Part shown: piece by piece, positions 53,473 through 60,485 of the stretch
How positions within the stretch are numbered: the first letter of the stretch is position 1
Layout: every line of letters starts with the position of its first letter
Assembly: GCF_038397745.1 (NCBI RefSeq)
Contig: NZ_CP151636.1
Location: 3,348,001-3,412,000 of the forward strand
DNA length: 64,000 bases
Reading direction: 5' to 3'
Source of the DNA: Microbacterium sp. LWH11-1.2
GTDB taxonomy: Bacteria; Actinomycetota; Actinomycetes; Actinomycetales; Microbacteriaceae
Program-made: the position numbers and the translations under genes
Notes under the pieces: generated by a model
What the model was told of the DNA's origin: nothing
What the model saw: only the letters and a program-made list of their open reading frames with translations
The model's database searches: none

Positions 53473-54156
53473 ATGTCCCGCAACACCTCCCGCAGCCGCG
53501 CCCGTCGCGTCTCGATCACCTCCGCCGCCGTCCTCGGCGGTGCCGTCCTCGCTCTCGCCGTCCCGACGATGGCCGCCGCGCACGTCAACGTCAGCCCCGA
53601 CGAGATCGTGGCCGGCGACCACGGCGTGCTCACATTCTCCTTCTCGCACGGGTGCGACGACTCCCCCACCACAGCACTCCGCATCACGATGCCCGAAGGT
53701 CTCGCATCCGTGGCTCCCACGCTCGACGGCGACTGGACCATCGACGTCGAGCGCGGTGCCGACGGACTGGTGAGCGCCGTGACCTACACAGCCCTCACCC
53801 CCGTTCCGGTCGATCTCCGTGGCGCGGTGAGCATGTCGGTGGGCCTCGACGAGGACACCCCGGCCTCTTTGGCGTTCCCGGTCGTGCAGCAGTGCGTCGA
53901 AGGGGCGACCGAGTGGACGCAGCTCGCCGCCGAGGGTGAGAACCCCCACGACCTGGACTCCCCCGCACCCGTCGTGACCGTCACCGAGGCCGCTGCCAGC
54001 GGCCATGGCGAGCACGGTGCGACGGAGACCACGACGGATGCCGCGGCGGAGCCGGTCGCCGCGGACCCGCTGCCCACGGTCCTCGGTGCGGGCGGACTCG
54101 TGGCCGGCATCGCCGCCCTCGTGGTCGCGGTGCTCGCCTACCGTCGCCGCGTCTGA
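53473..54156 (+). CDS. YcnI-family (DUF1775) copper-binding membrane protein
   Basis: Exported, C-terminally membrane-anchored protein of 227 residues. The signal peptide is cut after AVPTMAAA, which would expose His as the first mature residue (HVNVSPDEI); in studied YcnI domains this N-terminal His binds Cu(II). The beta-sandwich domain includes SFSHGCDDSPTTALRITMPEG and FPVVQQCVEGATEWTQLA. A His/Glu/Thr-rich linker precedes the anchor helix (GAGGLVAGIAALVVAVLAY) and a basic end. AGGAG precedes ATG 53473. Probably a periplasmic-side copper chaperone. Confidence 0.9.
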   Translation: MSRNTSRSRARRVSITSAAVLGGAVLALAVPTMAAAHVNVSPDEIVAGDHGVLTFSFSHGCDDSPTTALRITMPEGLASVAPTLDGDWTIDVERGADGLVSAVTYTALTPVPVDLRGAVSMSVGLDEDTPASLAFPVVQQCVEGATEWTQLAAEGENPHDLDSPAPVVTVTEAAASGHGEHGATETTTDAAAEPVAADPLPTVLGAGGLVAGIAALVVAVLAYRRRV

Positions 54157-54248
54157 CGACACAGTCCGCCTCCTCCCATGCATCGCGCGCGGGAGGGGGC
54201 GGGCCGCAGACGGGGTTCGTCCCGGCTCCGTGAGATCATGGATTCGAC

Positions 54249-55871
54249 ATGTCGATTGAACAACAACCGAGCCTGCCTCCCGTGCTCCGCCCCGCGAACC
54301 CGCCCCGGCGTGAGCTGTCCGAACTCGCCTCCCGATTCGCCGACGCCGTCCGCGGCGATGTGACCGGCATCGTGGTCTCCGGCATCACCCTCGCCACCGC
54401 GGATCTGCGGCCCGGCGAGGCGTTCGTCGCGATCCAGGGCGTCAACCGCCACGGTGCGGACTTCGCCGTAGCCGCGGCGGAGAAGGGGGCCGTGGCCGTC
54501 ATCACCGATGAGCCGGGCGCCGAGATCGCCGCAGCGTCCGGAGTCCCGATCCTCGTGGTGGAGAACCCCCGCGCGATCCTCGGAGACCTCAGCGCCTGGG
54601 TCTACGGCACCGGTGCCGACGACCCGCTCCCGCTGCTGTTCGCGACCACCGGCACCAACGGCAAGACGAGCGTCTCGCACCTGCTGGAGGGCATCCTCGA
54701 TCAGATGGGCGTCGTCACCGGCCTCTCCTCGACCGCCGAGCGTCACATCGCGGGCGAGATCATCGTCTCGCGGCTGACCACGCCGGAGGCGTCCGAGATG
54801 CACGCCCTGCTCGCACTGATGCGCGAGCGCGAGGTCGAGGCCGTCGCGGTCGAGGTCAGCGCGCAGGCCCTGTCGCGGCACCGCGTCGACGGCATCCGCT
54901 TCGACGTCGCCGGGTTCACCAACCTCAGCCACGATCATCTCGACGACTACGCCGACATGGACGAGTACTTCGAGGCCAAGCTGCCGCTGTTCCGCCCCGA
55001 TCGCGCGCAGCGCGCCGTGATCTGCCTCGACTCCGCGTCGGGCGCCGTCGTGGTGGAGCGCTCCGAGATCCCGTCTGTGACCGTCGGCACTCCCTCGATC
55101 GCGGCCGATCCCGACGCCGCCGGACGCGCGGACTGGGTCGTCGTCATCGATGAGGAGCGCGCCGCCGGCACGACCTTCACGATGACGGGCCCCGCCGGCT
55201 CGCTCACCACGACCGTCCCGGTGATCGGTCCGCACATGGCCGCGAACGCCGCGCTCGCGATCGTCATGCTCCTCGAGGGCGGATACCCGTGGCAGCGCAT
55301 CGTCGACGCGCTCTCCCGCGACGGCGGCATCCGCGCCTATCTCCCCGGCCGCACGCAGCTCGTCTCCGGAGACCGGGGACCGGCGGTCTTCGTCGACTTC
55401 GGGCACTCGCCCGACGCGTTCGAGAAGACCCTCGCCGCCGTCCGGCGCGTGACGCCCGGACGCGTGCTGATGCTGTTCGGCGCGGACGGCGACCGCGACG
55501 CGAGCAAGCGGTTCGACATGGCTCGCACCGCCGTCGAGGGCAGCGATGTGCTCGTCGTGACCGACCACCACCCGCGCTTCGAGGATCCTGCCTCGATCCG
55601 GGCGACTCTGGTCGCCGGCGCGCGGAGCGCACGGCCGGATGCCGAGATCCACGAGTACTCCCCGCCCGAGAGCGCCATCATCGCGGCCGTCGGCCTGGTC
55701 GGCGACGGCGATGCGATCCTCTGGGCAGGACCCGGGCACCAGGACTACCGCGACATCCGCGGGGTCCGCACGCCGTACTCGGCGCGAGAGCTGGCCCGAC
55801 GCGCCTTGCGCGCTGCCGGATGGCCCGTGCCGGATTCGCGCTGGCCGGTGCCGTACCCCGACGAGGACTGA
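54249..55871 (+). CDS. MurE-like Mur ligase with altered substrate motif
   Basis: ATP-dependent amide ligase of the MurE type, 540 residues, adding the third residue of the peptidoglycan stem peptide or acting as a paralogue of such an enzyme. The P-loop is T133-TGTNGKT, and the C-terminal domain has GADGDRDASKRFDMA. The position of the diaminopimelate motif DNPR reads HHPR (440-443) and the GxGHE position reads GPGHQ (494-498), so meso-DAP is unlikely as substrate. No other mur genes are nearby, the normal MurE being expected in the dcw cluster. No obvious promoter hexamer sits at its start. Confidence 0.85.
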   Translation: MSIEQQPSLPPVLRPANPPRRELSELASRFADAVRGDVTGIVVSGITLATADLRPGEAFVAIQGVNRHGADFAVAAAEKGAVAVITDEPGAEIAAASGVPILVVENPRAILGDLSAWVYGTGADDPLPLLFATTGTNGKTSVSHLLEGILDQMGVVTGLSSTAERHIAGEIIVSRLTTPEASEMHALLALMREREVEAVAVEVSAQALSRHRVDGIRFDVAGFTNLSHDHLDDYADMDEYFEAKLPLFRPDRAQRAVICLDSASGAVVVERSEIPSVTVGTPSIAADPDAAGRADWVVVIDEERAAGTTFTMTGPAGSLTTTVPVIGPHMAANAALAIVMLLEGGYPWQRIVDALSRDGGIRAYLPGRTQLVSGDRGPAVFVDFGHSPDAFEKTLAAVRRVTPGRVLMLFGADGDRDASKRFDMARTAVEGSDVLVVTDHHPRFEDPASIRATLVAGARSARPDAEIHEYSPPESAIIAAVGLVGDGDAILWAGPGHQDYRDIRGVRTPYSARELARRALRAAGWPVPDSRWPVPYPDED

Positions 55872-55893
55872 CCGCGGGGCCGCCCCGGCGGTC
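55870..55893. terminator. Bidirectional hairpin between murE-like gene and dxr
   Basis: GACCGC (55870-55875) pairs with GCGGTC (55888-55893), with GGG/CCC inside. It lies between convergent stops. Confidence 0.5.
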
Positions 55894-55901
55894 TCTCGTC
55901 G

Positions 55902-56984
55902 TCAGGCCGCCGCGATCAGCCGATCGGCGGTCTGGCGCGCCCACGATTCCGCGGCCGCGAGCGACTCGACCGTGAGCGCATCGGGCGGTTCGTGCGCGTC
56001 GACGACGCGGGCGATGGTGTCGACGATGCCGAGGAACGACAGGCGCCCCTCGTGGAAGGCGTCGACGGTCTGCTCGTTGGCGGCGTTGTAGACCGCGGGG
56101 AAGGTCGCGCCGGCTCGCCCGACGGCCTTCGCGAGTGCGACCGACGGGAAGGCCGCGTCGTCGAGAGGCTCGAAGGTCCACGAGGAGGCCGTCGTCCAGT
56201 CCAGGGGACGTCCGACTCCGCCGACACGGTGCGGCCAGTCGAGGCCCAGCGAGATGGGCAGGCGCATGTCAGGCGGGGAAGCCTGCGCGATCGTCGAGCC
56301 GTCGATGAACTCGACCATCGAATGGACGATGGACTGCGGATGGACCACGACGTCGATGTCGTCGTACGCGATGTCGAAGAGGAGATGTGCCTCGATGACC
56401 TCGAGCCCCTTGTTCACGAGGGTGGCGGAGTTCGTCGTGACCATGCGCCCCATGTCCCACGTCGGGTGCGCGAGCGCCTCCGCCGGGGTGACGTCTGCCA
56501 GCTCGGCGCGGCTGCGACCGCGGAACGGACCACCGGATGCCGTGACGACGAGCCGTCGCACCTCAGCATGCGTTCCCGCCCGGAGCGCCTGCGCCAGCGC
56601 GGAGTGCTCCGAGTCGACCGGCACGATCTGCCCGGGGGCCGCGGCCGCGAGCACGAGCTCGCCGCCGACGATGAGCGACTCCTTGTTGGCGAGAGCGAGG
56701 GTTCGTCCGGCCTTCAGCGCGGCGAGGGTCGAGCCGAGCCCGATCGAACCCGTGATCGCGTTGAGGACGACATCCGCCTCGACATCCCGCACGAGCTGCT
56801 CGGCCTCGACCGCGCCGAGGGCCGTGTCCTCGACCTGGAACTGCGCCGCCTGAGCCGCGAGCATCTCCGCGTTCGATCCGGCGGCGAGGCCGACCAGTTC
56901 GAAGCGCCGAGGATTCGCGCGGATCACATCCAGCGCCTGCGTTCCGATGGAGCCGGTGGAGCCGAGGACGATGATGCGACGCAT
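55902..56984 (-). CDS. dxr: 1-deoxy-D-xylulose 5-phosphate reductoisomerase
   Basis: First committed enzyme of the MEP pathway, 360 residues, NADPH and metal dependent. NADPH fold [14 protein letters not shown] at the N-terminus. The substrate/metal region is [25 protein letters not shown] (metal ligands), [14 protein letters not shown] with the flexible loop, [28 protein letters not shown]. Full length. ATG 56984 follows TAGGCT by 6 nt (leaderless). The FKBP lipoprotein gene upstream in the same direction is a separate transcription unit or reads through. Confidence 0.97.
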   Translation of the reverse strand: MRRIIVLGSTGSIGTQALDVIRANPRRFELVGLAAGSNAEMLAAQAAQFQVEDTALGAVEAEQLVRDVEADVVLNAITGSIGLGSTLAALKAGRTLALANKESLIVGGELVLAAAAPGQIVPVDSEHSALAQALRAGTHAEVRRLVVTASGGPFRGRSRAELADVTPAEALAHPTWDMGRMVTTNSATLVNKGLEVIEAHLLFDIAYDDIDVVVHPQSIVHSMVEFIDGSTIAQASPPDMRLPISLGLDWPHRVGGVGRPLDWTTASSWTFEPLDDAAFPSVALAKAVGRAGATFPAVYNAANEQTVDAFHEGRLSFLGIVDTIARVVDAHEPPDALTVESLAAAESWARQTADRLIAAA

Positions 56985-56990
56985 GACGCC

Positions 56991-56996
56991 AGCCTA
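56991..56996 (-). promoter_or_regulatory. -10 box TAGGCT of a leaderless promoter (dxr)
   Basis: The reverse-strand TAGGCT ends 6 nt before ATG 56984. Confidence 0.6.
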
Positions 56997-57015
56997 GGAC
57001 ACGCGCCCGCCGCGA

Positions 57016-57978
57016 CTACTGCTGCGGCTGGACGGGCGTCGTGGCGAGGATGTCGACGACGAAGACGAGGCTCTCCTTCTGGAGCTCGTGCCCCTCGCTC
57101 GCGCCGTAGCCGTCAGCCGGTGGCATCACGACGACGACCTGCGAGCCGACCTTCTGGCCCTCGAGAGCCTTCTGGAAGCCGGCGACGACACCGGTGGTCT
57201 GGAACTGCGCCGGCGCCGCGTCGCGGCTCCAGCTCGAGTCGAACTCGCTGCCGTCGGACCACTTCACGCCGAGGTACTGCACCACGACCAGGTCGCCGGA
57301 GGCGACCGTTGCCCCGTCGCCCTGCTTGAGGACCGCGACCTTGGTCTCGGTGGGCGCGTCCCCGTCGGGGATCGTCACGGTCGGCTTCCCGGCCTTGTCG
57401 AGCTCGACGGCGGGCATGCCGGGGGTCGGATCGACGGGGGTGCCCGTCGCGACCTCGGGGAGGTGCTCGACGGCCTCGGCGTAGACGACGACGTTGTTCG
57501 CGCCTTCACCGAGCACGTTGCCAGGCAACGTGAGGACGACGCGCGAGCCGACCGGCTCGCACTCGAGAGCGGCGACGAACAGCGACGACTGGTTCGTGTC
57601 GAGGAGCACGGGCAGAAGACCGCCCTCTCCACGCGCTGATGAGTCGAGAACGTCACCGGTCGCTGCGTCGATGATCTGATACTGCACGGACACGAGGTCA
57701 CCCACCCCGATGTCCTCGCCGTCGCCCGCGCTCACCACGGTGCGCTCGACGCCCGCGAAGGCGGCGTCGGCCGGCACGGTGATCTTGGTGTCGGCACCCT
57801 CACCGTCGACGACGACCGCATCGGAGGTGTCGCCCGGCTGCGCGTCCAGCGCGCAGGAGCTCGACGCCGTGGGATCGGGCGTGCTCGAACTCTCCGGGGC
57901 GCCGCTGCCGGAGCAGCCTGCCAGCAGAAGGGTCGCCGCAGCGACGGTGGACAGAATGACGAGCGGACGCTTGCGCAC
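57016..57978 (-). CDS. FKBP-type peptidyl-prolyl isomerase lipoprotein
   Basis: Exported lipoprotein of 320 residues with lipobox LLAGC at residues 18-22 and a Ser/Pro/Thr linker. Two FKBP-like modules are present: a degenerate N-terminal one (VSVQYQIIDAATGDVLDSSARGEGG) and an intact C-terminal one (VVVQYLGVKWSDGSEFDSSW, FQKALEGQKVGSQVVVVMPPADGYG). It likely assists folding of secreted proteins at the outer face of the membrane. The start is GTG 57978 with GAGG about 8 nt upstream. Confidence 0.92.
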   Translation of the reverse strand: MRKRPLVILSTVAAATLLLAGCSGSGAPESSSTPDPTASSSCALDAQPGDTSDAVVVDGEGADTKITVPADAAFAGVERTVVSAGDGEDIGVGDLVSVQYQIIDAATGDVLDSSARGEGGLLPVLLDTNQSSLFVAALECEPVGSRVVLTLPGNVLGEGANNVVVYAEAVEHLPEVATGTPVDPTPGMPAVELDKAGKPTVTIPDGDAPTETKVAVLKQGDGATVASGDLVVVQYLGVKWSDGSEFDSSWSRDAAPAQFQTTGVVAGFQKALEGQKVGSQVVVVMPPADGYGASEGHELQKESLVFVVDILATTPVQPQQ

Positions 57979-58089
57979 AGGGAGACCTCAGGATCGCGGG
58001 CGGGACACTCCATCCTCCCCCATCCCCCTTTGCCCGCGCTGGGAGGCGCGGCGCGATTCTTCATTCCCGCGATGGCATGGATCCGGGAG

Positions 58090-58095
58090 TAACCT
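58090..58095 (+). promoter_or_regulatory. -10 box TAACCT of a leaderless promoter
   Basis: TAACCT ends 6 nt before ATG 58102. Confidence 0.55.
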
Positions 58096-58101
58096 GCTCT
58101 G

Positions 58102-58899
58102 ATGACCTCTGAGCAGTCCGTCGAGCCCGAAGCCTCGTCAGAAGAGATTCCGGCCTCAGAGGAATCAGCGAAACCGCGCCACGCCGGTTTCGCCTACCGG
58201 CTCGGCCGCGGGCTCATCACGCCGCTGGCCCGCCTGGTCTACCGGCCGCGGATCGAAGGCCGTGAGAACGTTCCGCTGAGCGGACCGGTGATCTTCGCGA
58301 GCAATCACCTCTCGTTCATCGACTCGATCGCCATCCCGGTCGCCGCTCCGCGACCCGTGCACTTCCTGGCGAAGTCGACCTACTTCGAGGGCGCGGGCTT
58401 CCAGGGCTGGATGAGCAAGACGTTCTTCCAATCGATCGGTGCGATCCCGGTTCGCCGAGGCGCCGGGCAGGCAGCGCTCGATGCGCTCGACCTGCAGCGC
58501 CAGCTCCTGGATGAGGGCCTCGCGGTCGCGCTCTATCCGGAGGGCACCCGCTCCACCGACGGCCGCCTGTACAAGGGCCGCACGGGCGTGGCGTTCCTCG
58601 CTCTCCAGACGGGCGCACCGGTCGTACCCGTCGGCCTGATCGGAACCGACAAGGTGATGCCGGTCGGCGCGAAGGTCCCCACCATCTCCGAGCGGATCAC
58701 GGTGCGGTTCGGCGAACCGCTCGACCTGTCCCCGCACGGGCCCGCGACGAGCGGACGAGCACGTCGACTCGCGACCGACGACATCATGGCAGCGATCCAC
58801 GCACTCTCGGGCCAGGAGCTCGCCGGCGCCTACAACGAGGCTCCGGCGCAGGGAGCCATCGAGAAGATCAAGCAGGCGCTGCCGCACGAACGACGCTGA
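58102..58899 (+). CDS. PlsC-like 1-acylglycerol-3-phosphate acyltransferase
   Basis: Membrane-associated lysophospholipid acyltransferase, 265 residues, probably making phosphatidic acid. The catalytic NHxxxxD is in ASNHLSFIDSIAI. The acceptor-binding YPEGTRSTDG and the VPVGLIGTDKVMPVG motif IV follow. The first 30 residues are acidic and polar (EQSVEPEASSEEIPASEESAKP), an extension without known role. The ATG is leaderless behind TAACCT. It converges on the OsmC gene with 17 bp between stops. Confidence 0.92.
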   Translation: MTSEQSVEPEASSEEIPASEESAKPRHAGFAYRLGRGLITPLARLVYRPRIEGRENVPLSGPVIFASNHLSFIDSIAIPVAAPRPVHFLAKSTYFEGAGFQGWMSKTFFQSIGAIPVRRGAGQAALDALDLQRQLLDEGLAVALYPEGTRSTDGRLYKGRTGVAFLALQTGAPVVPVGLIGTDKVMPVGAKVPTISERITVRFGEPLDLSPHGPATSGRARRLATDDIMAAIHALSGQELAGAYNEAPAQGAIEKIKQALPHERR

Positions 58900-58916
58900 C
58901 GCGACGTCGCCGCGCG

Positions 58917-59417
58917 CTACGACGCGAGCGCGGTGACCGTCGCCTCGTGCCGCACCGGGAAGTTCATCGAGTTCGCGATGAAGCACCACTCGTTCGCCTG
59001 CGCGTGGGCGCGCTCGGCAGCGTCGATCATCGACGCCTCGGCGACGACGACCTCCGGCCGCAGCATGACCTCGACGAAGGCTCCTCCGCCCGCGCCGTTC
59101 TCGCGCATCATCCCGCTCGCCTGATCGCGGTAGGACACGACGACGACGCCGGCCGTCACACAGGCATGGAGGTACGACAGCAGGTGGCATTCGGACAGCG
59201 ATGCCAGCAGCAGATCCTCGGGGTTCCATCGTGAGGGATCGCCGCGGAACGGCTTGTCGGACGAGGCGAGGAGCTCGGGCTTCCCATCGACCTCGATCGT
59301 GACGTCGCGGCGATAGTCGCGGTAGCCGCTGGTCCCGCTGCCGGTGTTCCCGGTCCAGGTGGACGTGAGGGCGTAACGGTGCTCGCCGAGGGCGCGAGGG
59401 GTCGACTGCTCTGCCAT
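58917..59417 (-). CDS. OsmC-family protein
   Basis: OsmC/Ohr-fold protein of 166 residues, a family that includes thiol peroxidases. Conserved features are STWTGNTGSGTSGYRDYRRDV, KPFRGDPSRWNPEDLLLASLSECHLLSYLH with the first Cys, and the C-terminal region NEWCFIANSMNFPV, where the second catalytic Cys of Ohr (NCPV-type) is replaced. It therefore belongs to the OsmC subgroup with one certain Cys and may not be an efficient peroxidase. CAGACT 6 nt before the ATG is a weaker version of the leaderless arrangement. Confidence 0.9.
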   Translation of the reverse strand: MAEQSTPRALGEHRYALTSTWTGNTGSGTSGYRDYRRDVTIEVDGKPELLASSDKPFRGDPSRWNPEDLLLASLSECHLLSYLHACVTAGVVVVSYRDQASGMMRENGAGGGAFVEVMLRPEVVVAEASMIDAAERAHAQANEWCFIANSMNFPVRHEATVTALAS

Positions 59418-59423
59418 ACGTCA

Positions 59424-59429
59424 AGTCTG
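59424..59429 (-). promoter_or_regulatory. -10-like hexamer CAGACT
   Basis: The reverse-strand CAGACT ends 6 nt before ATG 59417 of the OsmC gene. The first base deviates from TANNNT. Confidence 0.4.
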
Positions 59430-59453
59430 CCAGGGCCCGGCGGGACGCGGCGT

Positions 59454-59459
59454 TAGGAT
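59454..59459 (+). promoter_or_regulatory. -10 box TAGGAT of a leaderless promoter
   Basis: TAGGAT ends 6 nt before GTG 59466. Confidence 0.6.
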
Positions 59460-59465
59460 CGAGAG

Positions 59466-60461
59466 GTGCTGGAGACTCTCACCGTTCAGGATGCCGTGGA
59501 ACTCGCCGTCGTCGAACGCAGCGGGTTCGTCGAGTCCCGCCATGCGGGTGCCGCCGTCGTGCTGTCGACCGACGGCGAGATCGTCGCACGCCACGGCAAC
59601 GTCGAGGCGCTGATCCTTCCGCGTTCCAGCCTCAAGCCGCTGCAGGCCGTCGCCTGCATCACGGCGGGCGCCGTCTTGGAGGGCGAGCAGCTGGCACTCT
59701 CGACGGCCAGCCACACCGGGACCGATCGCCATGCCTCCGTGGTACGCGACGTCCTGACCGAGGGCGGTCTGACGGAGGACGACCTCGGCTGTCCCCCGGC
59801 CTGGCCGACGGACTCGGCGACGCGGGACGAACTCGTCCGCGAGCACGGCCAGGCGGCGCGCGTGCGCATGAACTGTTCCGGCAAGCACGCCGCGATGCTC
59901 CGGGCCTGCGTGGCCACGGGCTGGTCGACCGACGGATACCTGGATCCCACGCACCCGCTGCAGGCTCACATCCGCGAGGTCGTCGAGCGCCTCTCCGGCG
60001 AGAAGATCGCGCACACGGCGATCGACGGCTGCGGAGCGCCGGTGCACGCGCTGACGCTCACCGGACTCGCCCGCGCCATCCACCGGATCGGCACGGCGTC
60101 GGATCGCTCTCCGTTCGCGCTGCACCGTGTTGCCGGCTCTCTGGTGCGCGCGGTGCGGGAGAACCCGTGGACGATCGAGGGCCCCGGCCGTCCCGACACG
60201 ATCGCGATCGAGAAGCTCGGGGTGTTCACCAAGGGCGGCGCCGAAGGCGTGATGGTGATGGTCGCCCCGAACGGCACCACGGTGGCGCTGAAGATGCTCG
60301 ACGGCGCCCCGCGTGCCTCGACCGTCGTCGCCGCGACCCTGCTGGCTCGCGCCGGCGGTCTGAGCGATGCCGACGTCGCAACTCTCCAGGCGGCTCTTCC
60401 GCTCGAGGTCCTCGGTGGCGGCGGCGTGGTCGGCAGCATCCGACCGGGTAGCGGCATCTGA
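59466..60461 (+). CDS. Asparaginase of the thermolabile (Rhizobium type II-like) family
   Basis: L-asparagine amidohydrolase of the class unrelated to the E. coli enzymes, 331 residues. Diagnostic segments are LPRSSLKPLQAVA with the catalytic Ser-Ser-x-Lys region near residue 53, STASHTGTDRHA, RMNCSGKHAAML (the Cys/Ser/Lys cluster) and IDGCGAPVHAL. The C-terminus is Gly-rich (LEVLGGGGVVGS). It releases ammonia and aspartate; with aspA (16530) this supports asparagine and aspartate breakdown. Leaderless GTG start behind TAGGAT. A small GACCC/GGGTC hairpin at 60460-60474 covers its stop. Confidence 0.9.
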   Translation: MLETLTVQDAVELAVVERSGFVESRHAGAAVVLSTDGEIVARHGNVEALILPRSSLKPLQAVACITAGAVLEGEQLALSTASHTGTDRHASVVRDVLTEGGLTEDDLGCPPAWPTDSATRDELVREHGQAARVRMNCSGKHAAMLRACVATGWSTDGYLDPTHPLQAHIREVVERLSGEKIAHTAIDGCGAPVHALTLTGLARAIHRIGTASDRSPFALHRVAGSLVRAVRENPWTIEGPGRPDTIAIEKLGVFTKGGAEGVMVMVAPNGTTVALKMLDGAPRASTVVAATLLARAGGLSDADVATLQAALPLEVLGGGGVVGSIRPGSGI

Positions 60462-60474
60462 CCCACCCCGGGTC
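60460..60474. terminator. Small hairpin over the asparaginase stop
   Basis: GACCC (60460-60464) pairs with GGGTC (60470-60474), 5-nt loop, between convergent genes. Confidence 0.35.
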
Positions 60475-60485
60475 GGCACCCTCTC

